64,000 nucleotides of DNA, from the NCBI RefSeq assembly GCF_900110925.1, contig NZ_FOFP01000004.1, positions 1-64,000 on the forward strand, given 5' to 3'. Positions 1 through 9,500 of this stretch are shown piece by piece. The position numbers and the translations under genes are program-made. This DNA is from Pseudomonas cuatrocienegasensis. Lineage in GTDB: Bacteria > Pseudomonadota > Gammaproteobacteria > Pseudomonadales > Pseudomonadaceae. Every line of letters starts with the position of its first letter. The first letter of the stretch is position 1. Under the pieces are notes generated by a model. That model was given only the letters and a program-made list of their open reading frames with translations. It had not been told where the DNA came from and searched no databases.

Positions 1-335
<335 letters not shown>

Positions 336-357
336 GTCGGTTGTTGATGAGGGCTTT

Positions 358-395
358 ATCGCGAATAAAGGCTAGGCGCCCCCTTAGCTCCTACA
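358..395 (+). repeat. REP-like 38-bp repeat, copy 1
   Basis: The 38 bases begin ATCGCGAATAAAGGC and end GCTCCTACA. They recur at 27153-27190 with a single mismatch. The GCTCCTACA half and the GCGAATAAA half are typical of Pseudomonas REP sequences. It lies between the IS end and the 3' end of the tctA-type gene. Confidence 0.6.
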
Positions 396-422
396 GGTGG
401 GTTAGTCAGCAGGTGTTGTGGG

Positions 423-447
423 GCTGGCCCCCTCAAGGAGAGGGCCA
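423..447 (-). terminator. Possible terminator hairpin downstream of tctA-type gene
   Basis: On the minus strand CTGGCCCTC and GAGGGGGCCAG can pair around a short loop just after the stop of the transporter gene at 459. No clear T-run follows, so termination is inferred only from the stem. Confidence 0.35.
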
Positions 448-458
448 GAGGGTGACGA

Positions 459-1979
459 TCAGGTGCGCAGGATTTCGTTGATTGAGCTTTTTTGCGGGCG
501 CAGGGCGCTGTAGACCTGCCACAGCACAAAGGCCAGGGCCAGGCCGAGGAAGGTGGCGGCAATCGGGTTGGCCAGGAAGGCCAGGAAGTTGCCATCCGAG
601 AGCATCAGGCCACGGCGCAGGTTGGTCTCCGCCATCGGCCCGAGGATAAAGCCGATGATGAATGGCGCCGCTGGCATGCCCGCCTTGACGAAGGCGAAGC
701 CGAGCAGGCCGAACAGCAGGATCGACCAGACGTCGAACAGGCGGCTGGACAAACCGAAGGCACCGACCACGCAGAGCACCAGGATGATCGGCAGGAGGAT
801 GTGCTTAGGCACGTCGAGCAGCTTGATAAACAGGCGCAGGCCGTAGAACTCCATAAACAGCATCATGAAGGTGGCGACGATCAGCGCAGCGAAGATGGTG
901 TACACCAGCGGTCCCTGGCTGATGAACAGCAACGGACCGGGCTGGATGCCGTGGATCAGGAAGCCGCCGAGCAGGATCGCGGTCACGGTATCGCCGGGGA
1001 TGCCCAGGGTCATCAACGGCAGCATGGCGCCGCCGATACCGGCGTTGTTGGCGGTTTCACTGGCGACCACGCCACCGATGTTGCCCTTGCCGTAGGACTC
1101 GGGGTCTTTGGCGCGCTTTTTGGCGATGATGTAGGCCACCAGGTTGGAGGTACCCGCACCGATGCCCGGCAGGATGCCGATACCCAGGCCGATCAGCCCG
1201 GAGCGTCCGGCGTTGGGCAGTTGTTCGCGAAACTCCTTGAGCGAGAAGCCGAAGCCTTTGATGTTTTTCATGCTCACCGATTTGGCCTTGCCCTGTTGGG
1301 CACGGCGACCGGTTTCGGCTACGCGGATGATTTCGGCCACGGCGAACATGCCGATCATTACCGTGAGCATGGCGAAGCCGCCATTCAGTTCGGCGACGCC
1401 GAAGGTGAAGCGGCGGACCGCTTCCACTGGCGCAATGCCGACGGTTGAAACGGCGAAGCCCAGGGCGCCGGCGAACAGGCCTTTGACCATGGAGCCGGCC
1501 GAGAGGGTGGCGATCAGGGTCAGGGAGAACACGGCGATGGCGAAGTATTCATGGGGGCCGAAGCGCAGGGCTATCTTGGCCAGTTGCGGGGCAATCAGCA
1601 TCAGTGCAGCAATGCTGAACAGGGTGCCGAGGAACGAGAACACAATGCCGACGCCCAGCGCCTTGACGCCATGACCCTGCTCCATCAGCGGGCCGCCATC
1701 GAACACCGTGGCGATGGATGAGGGCGTGCCGGGGATTTTCAACAGGATCGCCGAGATCAGCCCCCCGGAGGTGGCGCCGATAAACAGTGAGACCAGCAGT
1801 GACAGGCCGGCTTGTGGGCCCATGGTGAAGGTCAGCGGCAGGCACAGGGCCACGGCCATGGTGGCCGACAGGCCAGGCACGGCGCCGAAGACGATGCCCA
1901 CGGCCACGCCGATGGCCATCAGCAACAGAATGTTCAGTGAGAAGACAGCGCCGAAGCCTTGCTGCAGTAAGTCGAGCAT
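459..1979 (-). CDS. TctA-family permease, large subunit of a tripartite tricarboxylate-type transporter
   Basis: The 506-residue polytopic membrane protein has the length of the TctA family (about 500). Glycine-rich stretches typical of TctA are visible, for example GVAVGIVFGAVPGLSATMAV near residue 25-45 and GIGILPGIGAGTSNLVAY around 270. About 11-12 hydrophobic segments are spread along the chain. With the TctB- and TctC-like genes upstream it forms a secondary, cation-driven uptake system fed by a periplasmic binding protein. It is the last gene of the leftward unit beginning at 4945, and 12 bp separate it from the TctB gene. Because it is linked to a glucarate dehydratase paralogue, a hexarate or related sugar acid is a more likely substrate than citrate. 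That substrate is inference. Confidence 0.9.
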   Translation of the reverse strand: MLDLLQQGFGAVFSLNILLLMAIGVAVGIVFGAVPGLSATMAVALCLPLTFTMGPQAGLSLLVSLFIGATSGGLISAILLKIPGTPSSIATVFDGGPLMEQGHGVKALGVGIVFSFLGTLFSIAALMLIAPQLAKIALRFGPHEYFAIAVFSLTLIATLSAGSMVKGLFAGALGFAVSTVGIAPVEAVRRFTFGVAELNGGFAMLTVMIGMFAVAEIIRVAETGRRAQQGKAKSVSMKNIKGFGFSLKEFREQLPNAGRSGLIGLGIGILPGIGAGTSNLVAYIIAKKRAKDPESYGKGNIGGVVASETANNAGIGGAMLPLMTLGIPGDTVTAILLGGFLIHGIQPGPLLFISQGPLVYTIFAALIVATFMMLFMEFYGLRLFIKLLDVPKHILLPIILVLCVVGAFGLSSRLFDVWSILLFGLLGFAFVKAGMPAAPFIIGFILGPMAETNLRRGLMLSDGNFLAFLANPIAATFLGLALAFVLWQVYSALRPQKSSINEILRT

Positions 1980-1991
1980 GGTCGATCCTCC

Positions 1992-2483
1992 TTAGAACGG
2001 CAGCAGCCCGGAAGGCAGCATCAGATCGAAGGCCTCGCGGAACAGCAGGTAGATGAGGGCCGAGGTGACCACGGCGATCAGGGCGTAGAGCAGGTGGTTG
2101 CAGCGGGTGTCGAGCGGGGTGAGCACGACGAACTGCAGGTACAGGTAGACCGCGGTCATGATCGGAAAACCGACCGGGTTGAGCAGGGCGACATAGCCGA
2201 CGATCAGGGTCAGGGTTTTGATCACCGTGGCCACGTCGCTGCGCTCGGCAGGTGCGGCGTCACTTTCACTGTCGCTGGGTGCCACGTTGGCTGGGACACT
2301 GGTGAAAGCGCTGAACAGTTGCAGGGCGCCGAGCAGGCAGAGCATCGCGGACAGCAGGGTGGGCACGAAGGCGGCGTCGATGCCGCTGTGGCCCGGCAGC
2401 TGCAGGGTCATCAACAGGTAGCCGAGCGCAACGCCGAGCATGACAACGCCGATCAGCAGTTCCTTTTTATTGCAGGTAGCCAT
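1992..2483 (-). CDS. TctB-family small membrane subunit of tripartite transporter
   Basis: The 163-residue protein has four predicted hydrophobic segments (about 9-28, 43-62, 88-106 and 128-150) and a polar linker rich in Ser, Asp and Ala around 65-85. This is the usual TctB layout. It is the small integral-membrane partner of the TctA-like permease encoded 12 bp downstream. It follows the binding-protein gene by about 53 bp. TctB sequences are poorly conserved, so the call rests on size, topology and position. Confidence 0.85.
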   Translation of the reverse strand: MATCNKKELLIGVVMLGVALGYLLMTLQLPGHSGIDAAFVPTLLSAMLCLLGALQLFSAFTSVPANVAPSDSESDAAPAERSDVATVIKTLTLIVGYVALLNPVGFPIMTAVYLYLQFVVLTPLDTRCNHLLYALIAVVTSALIYLLFREAFDLMLPSGLLPF

Positions 2484-2536
2484 CAGAACACCTCGAATAG
2501 GGGCGCCGGCCAGCGCGAGCGGGCCGGCGCCATGGC

Positions 2537-3508
2537 TTACTTGGACTGACGCAGGACGTCCTTGAACTGCATGAAGTCGTCACGGGTCTTGGCCAGTACA
2601 GCCTTGGCCTCTTCGGTACCGAAGTAGGCGACTGGCTGCTTGAAGGTTTTCTTCAGCTCATCGGCGTACTCAGGCTTCTCGGTGATCTGCTTCATGATGT
2701 CGGCCATCTTGGCCACGATTGCCGGGTCGGTGCCTTTCGGGAACGCCACGACATAGGGCTTGTCGATGGTGAAGTCGACGCCTTGCTCTTTGAACGTCGG
2801 GATCTCACCGAGCAGGGCGTTACGCTCGCTGTTGGGTTGGCCAAGGGCGAACATCTGGCCGCCGGTGACGTAGTCCTGTACCGAGCCGTAGCTGATGGCG
2901 CCCAGGTCGATACGATTGCCAAGCAGAGCGACGACCTTCTCCGACACGGTGCCGGCATCGACCATCTTCAGTTTCACGCCGGCCAGCTGTTCGAACATCA
3001 GCCCCTGGATATGCGAGAAGCTGCCCATCTCGGTGCCGTAGCTGACGCTGTTGGGGTTGGCTTTGGCCTTGTCGATCAGCTCTTGCAGGGTTTTCACCCC
3101 GGCGCTCTCGCCGGCGACGAACACGGCGCCTTTGTCCACGCCTGCGATGCAGGAAATATCGAAGGCGTCATAGCTGTCATCCGACAGACCGGCCACTTCG
3201 TTGACGATCAACTGGCCGGTGTGGGTGAACAGGATGGTATTGCCGTCCGCCGCCGCGCCTTTTACCTGCTCGGCAGCCAGGGTGCCGCCACCGCCGGCGA
3301 CGTTGGTGACCACCATGTTCTTGCCGGTGATCTGGGTGAAGTGCTTGGCCATCATGCGCGCGTTGAAGTCGGTGTCACCGCCGGGGTTGGCGATGACCAC
3401 GACCTGCACCGGGCGAGTCGGCCAATTGACGCTGTCAGCGGCAAAGGTGTGGCTGGCAGTGAAGGTCATGACAGCAGAGAGCATGGATGCGCAGAGTGTT
3501 TTTTTCAT
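2537..3508 (-). CDS. TctC/Bug-family periplasmic solute-binding protein
   Basis: The 323-residue protein has an N-terminal signal peptide (MKKTLCASML, a hydrophobic core, and cleavage near AFA-like residues 21-24). It is followed by the Bug/TctC start WPTRPVQVVVIANPGGDTD, where the Asp of GGDTD is in the ligand-contacting loop of the family. The length is typical (about 320). It should capture the substrate in the periplasm and hand it to the TctAB pair downstream. GGAGACC lies about 5 bp before the ATG and supports the start. A gap of about 54 bp separates it from the upstream glucarate dehydratase paralogue, which fits one transcript. Confidence 0.9.
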   Translation of the reverse strand: MKKTLCASMLSAVMTFTASHTFAADSVNWPTRPVQVVVIANPGGDTDFNARMMAKHFTQITGKNMVVTNVAGGGGTLAAEQVKGAAADGNTILFTHTGQLIVNEVAGLSDDSYDAFDISCIAGVDKGAVFVAGESAGVKTLQELIDKAKANPNSVSYGTEMGSFSHIQGLMFEQLAGVKLKMVDAGTVSEKVVALLGNRIDLGAISYGSVQDYVTGGQMFALGQPNSERNALLGEIPTFKEQGVDFTIDKPYVVAFPKGTDPAIVAKMADIMKQITEKPEYADELKKTFKQPVAYFGTEEAKAVLAKTRDDFMQFKDVLRQSK

Positions 3509-3562
3509 TGTAGGTCTCCGGTTTTGGTGAAGCCTGTGAGGTGCGGGGTGTAGTCAGTGGGT

Positions 3563-4945
3563 TTAACGGCCGAGGCTCGGCTGCTTGGGATCGTATTGCC
3601 AGCCAGGTACCAGGTACTGCATGGCCATGGCGTCGTCGCGGGCGCCGCTGGCGACCTGTTTGTACAACTCGTGGGCGGCCATGATGCGGTCCATGTCCGG
3701 CTCGATGCCCAGGCCCGGTTTGTCGGGCACCTGGACCTGGCCACCGACGATCTGCAGAGGCTCGCGGGTCAGGCGTTCTTCGCCTTCCTGCCAGATCCAG
3801 TGAGTGTCGATGGCGGTGATGCGCCCCGGTACGGCGGCGGCCGCGTGGGTGAACATGGCCAGGGAAATGTCGAAATGGTTGTTGGAGTGCGAGCCCCAGG
3901 TCAGACCGAACTCTTCGCACACCTGGCCAAGGCGCACGGCGCCCTGCATGGTCCAGAAGTGCGGGTCGGCCAGCGGGATGTCGACGGCTTCCAGGCGCAG
4001 CGAGTGGCCCATCTGCCGCCAGTCGGTGGCAACCATGTTGGTGGCGGTGGGGATGCCGGTGGCGCGCTTGAACTCGGCCATCACTTCGCGGCCCGAGTAG
4101 CCGTTTTCCGGGCCGCAGGGGTCTTCGGCGTAGGCCAGCACATCACCTTGGCCGCTGCACAGGGCGATGGCCTCGGCCAGCGACCAGGCGCCGTTGGGGT
4201 CGAGGGTGACGCGGGCATCGGGGAAGCGTGTCTTGATCGCGCGCACGGCGGCCATTTCATCTTCGCCGCGCATCACGCCGCCCTTGAGTTTGAAATCCTT
4301 GAAGCCGTAGCGCGCATGGGCCGCTTCTGCCAGACGGGCGATGGCCTCGGGCGTCATCGCGGCCTGGTGGCGCAGGTGATACCAGTCGTCGGCTGCGCCC
4401 TGGCCGGCCAGGTAGGGCAGGTCGGTGCGCTGGCGATCGCCTATATAGAAGAGGTAGGCGAGCATCGGCACCTGGTCGCGCTGCTGGCCGCTGCCGAGTA
4501 GGTCGGCCACCGGCACATCGAGGTGCTGGCCAAGCAGGTCGAGCAGGGCGGCCTCCACAGCGGTGATGACGTTGTCCAGGCGCAGGTTGATTTCGTGAGG
4601 CTGCTTGAGCACCCGCGCTTCGGCTTCCGAGGTCACCTTGTGCTGGGTGGTCTGCGGTCCTTTGGCCGGGCCGGCGATGGCCTGGCGCAAGCGATTGAGG
4701 GTACGGTTATAGCGGCCAATCGGTTGGCCGATGACCAGTTCGCGGCAGCGTTCCAGTGCCTGACGGATGCCTTCGCCGCCCGGTACTTCACCGCACCCGG
4801 TGCGTCCGGCGCTGTCGCTGAGCAGTACCAGGTTACGGGTGAAATAGGGTGCGTGGGCGCCGCACAGGTTGAGCAGCATGCTGTCGCGGCCGGCCACGGG
4901 GATGACTTGCATGGCGGTGACGGTCGGGGTGATGGCGTGGGGCAT
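3563..4945 (-). CDS. Glucarate dehydratase paralogue (enolase superfamily, GudD/GudX type)
   Basis: The 460-residue enolase-superfamily protein aligns along its whole length with the GudD encoded at 8072-9427. The catalytic machinery looks complete. The KLK motif at 219-221 supplies the base Lys221. Metal ligands are likely Asp249, Glu274 and Asn303. His353 sits in SHSNNH, matching the E. coli GudD residues by constant offset. It should dehydrate D-glucarate or L-idarate to 5-keto-4-deoxyglucarate. It heads the leftward unit with the tctCBA-like genes, an arrangement in which GudX-type proteins occur. A Gln/Lys/Glu-rich insertion around 95-120 distinguishes it from the second copy. True specificity (GudX-like or fully active GudD) cannot be decided by eye. 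Confidence 0.85.
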   Translation of the reverse strand: MPHAITPTVTAMQVIPVAGRDSMLLNLCGAHAPYFTRNLVLLSDSAGRTGCGEVPGGEGIRQALERCRELVIGQPIGRYNRTLNRLRQAIAGPAKGPQTTQHKVTSEAEARVLKQPHEINLRLDNVITAVEAALLDLLGQHLDVPVADLLGSGQQRDQVPMLAYLFYIGDRQRTDLPYLAGQGAADDWYHLRHQAAMTPEAIARLAEAAHARYGFKDFKLKGGVMRGEDEMAAVRAIKTRFPDARVTLDPNGAWSLAEAIALCSGQGDVLAYAEDPCGPENGYSGREVMAEFKRATGIPTATNMVATDWRQMGHSLRLEAVDIPLADPHFWTMQGAVRLGQVCEEFGLTWGSHSNNHFDISLAMFTHAAAAVPGRITAIDTHWIWQEGEERLTREPLQIVGGQVQVPDKPGLGIEPDMDRIMAAHELYKQVASGARDDAMAMQYLVPGWQYDPKQPSLGR

Positions 4946-5145
4946 GACAGTCGCCTTGGGTCAGGGCGCAGTGCGCGGCAGTGAATGGAGAGGGGCGGGT
5001 GTAGCGGCGTGGGCAACCTGGCGAACGGGCGCGGGGCCGCTGACGGAGACGGTCTGGGTGGCCTGCTGAGCGGCGGCTCGTGGGGCCATGGATGCGCAGG
5101 AGATCGCAGGCATGGGGCAAAGCTCTGTTTTGTTTTTATTGGTAT

Positions 5146-5165
5146 GTCATAGGTTGTCGTATGAC
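5146..5165. promoter_or_regulatory. Operator-like palindrome, type I, left cluster
   Basis: GTCATAGGTTGTCGTATGAC has perfect 6-bp arms (GTCATA/TATGAC) around 8 bp. A close relative, GTCATATGTTGTCATACAAC, lies at 23780-23799 upstream of the OprD-family gene. The core TTGTCnTA resembles operators of FadR-subgroup GntR regulators (TNGTNNNACNA), which control many sugar-acid clusters. The regulator is not encoded in this window. Confidence 0.55.
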
Positions 5166-5394
5166 TTGCTGAGGTTTTTACCAGCGCTGTCACGCCTTTG
5201 TCAACGCGCACTGGTAGACGGCATGCGTGGCCGCTGGCGCTATCCCTGGGCTCGCGCGGCAGCTGCTGGATGCCTTATATTCCGCTCTAGGCCGGTTATT
5301 TCGCCGGTGTCTGGCGGATGCACGACGGGGTGCCAGGAAAGGCGGGGAGATGAGCGAAAACATGCCGTCATGCAAAAGGGGGATGTTTTTTTTA

Positions 5395-5413
5395 TTGTTG
5401 TACGATAACGTAT
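5395..5413. promoter_or_regulatory. Operator-like site, type II, upstream of kdgD
   Basis: TTGTTGTACGATAACGTAT contains the palindrome TACG-ATAA-CGTA and fits TNGTNNNACNA. The same 19 bases with one change occur at 23950-23968 in front of the isomerase gene at 23992. It lies 61 bp before the kdgD start, a suitable place for an operator. Confidence 0.55.
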
Positions 5414-5473
5414 CTCTACAGCTGCGGCTGCCGATTCCCACTACAACAACTCGCTTTACAGGGTGTTCGAATA

Positions 5474-6385
5474 ATGAATCCACAAGAACTGAAGTCCATC
5501 CTCTCTTCCGGTCTACTGTCTTTCCCCGTGACCGATTTCGATGCTGCCGGTGATTTCCGTGCCGATACCTATGCGCGCCGCCTGGAATGGCTGGCCCCTT
5601 ACGGTGCCTCGGCGCTGTTCGCTGCTGGCGGCACAGGCGAGTTTTTCTCCCTGACCGGTAAAGAGTATTCGGCGATCATCAAGACCGCTGTCGACACCTG
5701 CGCCGGCAGCGTGCCGATCCTCGCCGGTGTTGGCGGCCCGACCCGTCAGGCCATCGAGATGGCGCAGGAAGCCGAGCGCCTGGGCGCCAAGGGCCTGCTG
5801 CTGCTGCCGCACTACCTGACCGAAGCGAGCCAGGAAGGTGTTGCCCTGCACGTTGAGCAAGTGTGCAAGTCGGTGAAGATCGGTGTGGTGGTGTACAACC
5901 GCAACGTCTGCCGTCTCAACGCCCCGCTGCTGGAGCAACTGGCCGAGCGTTGCCCGAACCTGATCGGCTACAAGGATGGCCTGGGCGATATCGAGCTGAT
6001 GGTGTCGATCCGTCGCCGTCTGGGCGATCGCTTCAGCTACCTCGGCGGCCTGCCGACCGCTGAAGTCTACGCGGCGGCCTACAAGGCCCTGGGCGTACCG
6101 GTGTACTCCTCGGCGGTGTTCAACTTCATCCCGAAAACTGCCATGGACTTCTACAAGGCCATCGCCCGTGATGACCACGAAACCGTCGGCAAGATCATCG
6201 ATGACTTCTTCCTGCCGTACCTGGACATCCGCAACAAGCGTTCCGGTTATGCCGTGAGCATCGTCAAGGCCGGCGCAAAAATCTCCGGTTACGACGCCGG
6301 CCCCGTACGTGCGCCGCTGACCGACCTGCTGCCCGAGGAATACGAGCAGCTCGCGGCGCTGATCAAGGCCCAGGGCGCTCAATAA
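5474..6385 (+). CDS. kdgD: 5-dehydro-4-deoxyglucarate dehydratase (KdgD)
   Basis: The 303-residue protein is a member of the DHDPS/NAL family. It removes water and CO2 from 5-keto-4-deoxyglucarate to give 2-oxoglutarate semialdehyde. The substrate loop GGTGEFF is at about 52-58. Tyr141 lies in VVVYNRN and the Schiff-base Lys167 in GYKDGLGD, at the positions and spacing of the family. The length is usual for KdgD (about 303). The ATG at 5474 has only a weak ribosome-binding site (AGGGTG about 9 bp upstream). It is the first gene of the rightward catabolic unit and is followed by the semialdehyde dehydrogenase that consumes its product. Confidence 0.95.
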   Translation: MNPQELKSILSSGLLSFPVTDFDAAGDFRADTYARRLEWLAPYGASALFAAGGTGEFFSLTGKEYSAIIKTAVDTCAGSVPILAGVGGPTRQAIEMAQEAERLGAKGLLLLPHYLTEASQEGVALHVEQVCKSVKIGVVVYNRNVCRLNAPLLEQLAERCPNLIGYKDGLGDIELMVSIRRRLGDRFSYLGGLPTAEVYAAAYKALGVPVYSSAVFNFIPKTAMDFYKAIARDDHETVGKIIDDFFLPYLDIRNKRSGYAVSIVKAGAKISGYDAGPVRAPLTDLLPEEYEQLAALIKAQGAQ

Positions 6386-6481
6386 GCACCGCACCTATCG
6401 GGTTGCACGCGGCACATCGCGTTCAGCCCGGCAGGCCGCTCGGGGCCCGTCTCGGCACCTTGCGCACAGTGGAGGTAATGT

Positions 6482-7924
6482 GTGGCCAATCCCCCGCGTT
6501 ATGACAACTACATCAACGGCCAGTGGGTTGCAGGTGCGACCTATTTGAGCAACCTCAATCCGTCGGACCTGTCCGATGTGGTTGGCGAATATGCCCAGGC
6601 CGATGCCGAGCAGGTCAGCCAGGCGGTCAGCGCTGCGCGTGCCGCGTTCCCGGCGTGGTCGACGGCGGGCATTCAGGCGCGCAGTGATGCCCTGGACAAG
6701 GTCGGCAGCGAGATCCTCGCGCGTCGCGAAGAGCTTGGTGTGCTGCTGGCCCGGGAGGAGGGCAAGACCCTGCCCGAAGCCATCGGCGAAGTGACCCGCG
6801 CCGGCAATATCTTCAAGTTCTTCGGCGGCGAGTGTTTGCGCCAGTCTGGCGAGGTGCTGGCCTCGGTACGCCCTGGCGTATCGGTCGAAATCACCCGCGA
6901 GCCTCTGGGCGTGATCGGCCTGATTACCCCGTGGAACTTCCCCATTGCGATTCCTGCCTGGAAGGTTGCCCCAGCCCTGGCCTACGGCAACTGCGTGGTG
7001 CTCAAACCGGCCGATCTGGTGCCGGGTTGCGCCTGGGCGATTGCCGAGATCATCTCCCGGGCGGGTTTTCCGGCGGGGGTGTTCAACCTGGTGATGGGCA
7101 ACGGTCGGGTGGCGGGGGAGACCCTGGTGCAGCACGCGCAGGTCGACGGCGTCAGCTTCACCGGCTCGGTGGGCGTAGGCCGTACCATCGCCGCCAACTG
7201 TGTGGCACGCGGTGCCAAGGTACAGCTGGAGATGGGCGGCAAAAATCCGCAGGTGATCCTCGACGATGCCGACCTCAAGACCGCGGTCGAGTTGTCGGTG
7301 CAGAGTGCGTTCTACTCCAGCGGTCAGCGCTGCACGGCTTCCAGCCGTTTGATCGTGACGGCCGGCATCTATGACCAGTTCGTCGCGGCCATGGCCGAGC
7401 GGATGAAGTCGATCACCGTCGGCAATGCTTTGGAAAAAGGCGTGGATGTCGGCCCGGTGGTGTCCCAGGCCCAGCTGGATCAGGACCTGCGTTACATCGA
7501 GATCGGCAAGCAGGAAGGCGCTCGCCTGGTCTGCGGTGGCGAACGGGTACGCTGCGCGAAGGACGGCTACTACCTGGCGCCGACCCTGTTTGCCGACAGC
7601 ACCGCCGAGATGCGCATCAACCGCGAGGAAATCTTCGGTCCGGTGGCCAATATCGTGAAGGTCGCCAACTACGAAGAAGCCCTGGCCATGGCCAACGACA
7701 CCGAGTTCGGCCTGTCGGCGGGCATCTGCACCACCTCGCTGAAATATGCCAACCATTTCAAGCGGCATGCCCAGGCCGGGATGGTCATGGTCAACCTGCC
7801 CACTGCCGGGGTGGATTACCACGTGCCGTTCGGTGGTCGCAAAGGCTCGTCCTATGGCAGCCGCGAGCAGGGCAAGTACGCCCAGGAGTTCTATACCACG
7901 GTGAAAACAACCTATATCGGATGA
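6482..7924 (+). CDS. 2-oxoglutarate semialdehyde (2,5-dioxovalerate) dehydrogenase
   Basis: The 480-residue NAD(P)-dependent aldehyde dehydrogenase shows the full active site. Asn152 lies in TPWNFP, the cofactor loop FTGSVGVG is at 226-233, Glu250 lies in QLEMGGKNP and catalytic Cys284 lies in GQRCTA. Directly after kdgD its substrate should be 2-oxoglutarate semialdehyde, which it oxidises to 2-oxoglutarate for the TCA cycle. The start is the GTG at 6482, six bases after a strong GGAGG; the nearby ATG at 6478 is out of frame. A related aldehyde could be used in vitro, but the neighbourhood makes the role clear. Confidence 0.92.
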   Translation: MANPPRYDNYINGQWVAGATYLSNLNPSDLSDVVGEYAQADAEQVSQAVSAARAAFPAWSTAGIQARSDALDKVGSEILARREELGVLLAREEGKTLPEAIGEVTRAGNIFKFFGGECLRQSGEVLASVRPGVSVEITREPLGVIGLITPWNFPIAIPAWKVAPALAYGNCVVLKPADLVPGCAWAIAEIISRAGFPAGVFNLVMGNGRVAGETLVQHAQVDGVSFTGSVGVGRTIAANCVARGAKVQLEMGGKNPQVILDDADLKTAVELSVQSAFYSSGQRCTASSRLIVTAGIYDQFVAAMAERMKSITVGNALEKGVDVGPVVSQAQLDQDLRYIEIGKQEGARLVCGGERVRCAKDGYYLAPTLFADSTAEMRINREEIFGPVANIVKVANYEEALAMANDTEFGLSAGICTTSLKYANHFKRHAQAGMVMVNLPTAGVDYHVPFGGRKGSSYGSREQGKYAQEFYTTVKTTYIG

Positions 7925-7947
7925 GTACTGCAGGTGGATGGGAGGCT

Positions 7948-8023
7948 GTGGGAGGGGCTTTAGCCGCGACAGTTTGCGAACGGTTTTCGCGGCTAAAGCG
8001 GTTCGCCGCCCGGCCCCTCCCAC
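7948..8023. repeat. REPIN-like inverted repeat (GTGGGAGGGGC family)
   Basis: GTGGGAGGGGC and GCCCCTCCCAC bound the element, and an inner pair TTTAGCCGCGA / TCGCGGCTAAA forms a second stem. Similar copies occur at 46385-46457 and as a half copy near 15172-15195. It lies between the dehydrogenase and gudD and could weaken or process the transcript there. Confidence 0.7.
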
Positions 8024-8050
8024 ATAGTCTTCGCCACACCTACACCCGCT

Positions 8051-8058
8051 AACAACAA
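8051..8058 (+). promoter_or_regulatory. Crc/Hfq-type CA motif at gudD
   Basis: AACAACAA fits the AANAANAA motif bound by Hfq/Crc in Pseudomonas and lies just before the gudD ribosome-binding site (AAGGGAA, ATG at 8072). It suggests translational catabolite repression of the hexarate pathway. This is inference from the motif. Confidence 0.5.
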
Positions 8059-8071
8059 TAAGGGAACGGTC

Positions 8072-9427
8072 ATGAGTACACAGAACACTGCCGGCGCCGT
8101 TGCAGGTGCCCCGATCATCACCGAGCTGCAGGTCGTTCCGGTTGCCGGTCACGACAGCATGCTGCTCAACCTGAGTGGTGCCCACGGCCCATTCTTTACC
8201 CGCAATATCCTGATTCTCAAAGACAACGCCGGGCATATCGGCGTTGGCGAAGTACCGGGTGGCGAAGCCATTCGCCAGACCCTTGAGGACGCCCGCGCGC
8301 TGCTGGTCGGCCAGTCCATCGGCAACTACAACGGCTTGCTCAATCAGGTACGCCAGGCCTTCGCCGACCGTGATTCCGGTGGCCGTGGTCTGCAAACCTT
8401 CGACCTGCGCATCGCCATTCACGCCGTTACCGCTGTGGAAGCCGCGCTGCTCGATCTGCTCGGCCAGCACCTCGGCGTGCCCGTCGCCGCACTGCTCGGT
8501 GAAGGCCAGCAGCGCGATGCCGTAGAGATGCTCGGCTACCTGTTCTTTATCGCCGACAAGGGCAAGACCGACCTCGGCTACCGCGATGAGCGTGACGCCG
8601 ACGACGCCTGGTTCCGCACCCGTAACCAAGAGGCGCTGAGCCCGGAAACCATCGTCCGCCAGGCCGAAGCCGCCCATGCGCGCTATGGCTTCAACGACTT
8701 CAAACTGAAAGGCGGCGTGTTGCGCGGCGCCGAGGAAGTCGAGGCGATTCGTGCCCTGGCCGCACGCTTCCCCGACGCGCGCGTGACCCTCGACCCGAAC
8801 GGCGGCTGGTCCCTGGCCGAAGCGGTGCACCTGTGCCGTGACCTGCACGGCGTGCTGGCTTATGCCGAAGACCCCTGCGGTGCGGAAAACGGCTACTCCG
8901 GCCGCGAGGTGATGGCCGAGTTCCGCCGCGCCACCGGGCTGCCGACCGCGACCAATATGATCGCCACCGACTGGCGGCAGATGGGCCACTGCATCCAGTT
9001 GCAGTCGGTGGACATTCCGTTGGCCGACCCGCACTTCTGGACCATGCAGGGTTCGGTGCGGGTGGCGCAGATGTGCAACGAGTGGGGCCTGACCTGGGGC
9101 TCGCATTCCAACAACCACTTCGACATTTCCCTGGCCATGTTCACCCACGTGGCCGCCGCCGCGCCGGGCAAGGTCACCGCCATCGACACCCACTGGATCT
9201 GGCAGGACGGCCAGTACCTGACCCACAACCCGCTGCAGATCGAAGGCGGACTGGTGCAGGTGCCGAAGGCGCCGGGTCTGGGTGTGGAGCTGGACTGGGA
9301 TGCCCTGGCCAAGGCCCACGAGTTGTACAAGGGCATGGGCCTGGGCGCGCGCAACGATGCCGTGGCCATGCAGTACCTGATCTCCGGCTGGCAGTTCGAT
9401 AACAAGCGGCCCTGTCTGGTGCGCTAG
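8072..9427 (+). CDS. gudD: D-glucarate dehydratase
   Basis: The 451-residue enolase-superfamily enzyme converts D-glucarate to 5-keto-4-deoxyglucarate, the substrate of KdgD. Lys213 in the KLK motif is the base. Metal ligands are Asp241, Glu266 and Asn295. His345 is in SHSNNH. All are offset by six from E. coli GudD (Lys207, Asp235, Glu260, Asn289, His339). The length fits GudD (about 446). A good AAGGGAA ribosome-binding site precedes the ATG. It is the second dehydratase of the window, and a strong hairpin terminator at 9439-9471 follows it. Confidence 0.93.
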   Translation: MSTQNTAGAVAGAPIITELQVVPVAGHDSMLLNLSGAHGPFFTRNILILKDNAGHIGVGEVPGGEAIRQTLEDARALLVGQSIGNYNGLLNQVRQAFADRDSGGRGLQTFDLRIAIHAVTAVEAALLDLLGQHLGVPVAALLGEGQQRDAVEMLGYLFFIADKGKTDLGYRDERDADDAWFRTRNQEALSPETIVRQAEAAHARYGFNDFKLKGGVLRGAEEVEAIRALAARFPDARVTLDPNGGWSLAEAVHLCRDLHGVLAYAEDPCGAENGYSGREVMAEFRRATGLPTATNMIATDWRQMGHCIQLQSVDIPLADPHFWTMQGSVRVAQMCNEWGLTWGSHSNNHFDISLAMFTHVAAAAPGKVTAIDTHWIWQDGQYLTHNPLQIEGGLVQVPKAPGLGVELDWDALAKAHELYKGMGLGARNDAVAMQYLISGWQFDNKRPCLVR

Positions 9428-9438
9428 ACCGGCAGGCC

Positions 9439-9476
9439 GACGGGTCTGCTGCCAGAGGGCAGTAGACCCGTCTTAT
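9439..9476 (+). terminator. Rho-independent terminator/attenuator after gudD
   Basis: A 15-bp stem (GACGGGTCTGCTGCC pairing with GGCAGTAGACCCGTC through one G-U) closes an AGAG loop and is followed by TTATT. It lies between gudD and the MFS gene, so the downstream genes probably need read-through or their own promoter. Confidence 0.8.
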
Positions 9477-9500
9477 TCGAATTCTTGTCGAGCTCGCCCC

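Larger units (their letters stand above)
4946..5473. promoter_or_regulatory. Divergent control region of the hexarate cluster
   Basis: This is a 528-bp gap between the leftward glucarate dehydratase paralogue and rightward kdgD. No credible gene lies inside. It contains two operator-like palindromes (5146-5165 and 5395-5413), each with a close relative in the oprD/isomerase gap at 23489-23991. Promoters for both directions are expected here, but no -35/-10 pair could be assigned with confidence. Confidence 0.6.

Noticed and set aside
6395-9319. 974-residue open frame on the minus strand
   Set aside because: It is exactly antisense to the semialdehyde dehydrogenase and gudD, which have full catalytic motifs. 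High-GC codon use keeps the complementary frame open, and the product shows only low-complexity His/Gly/Val/Gln composition.
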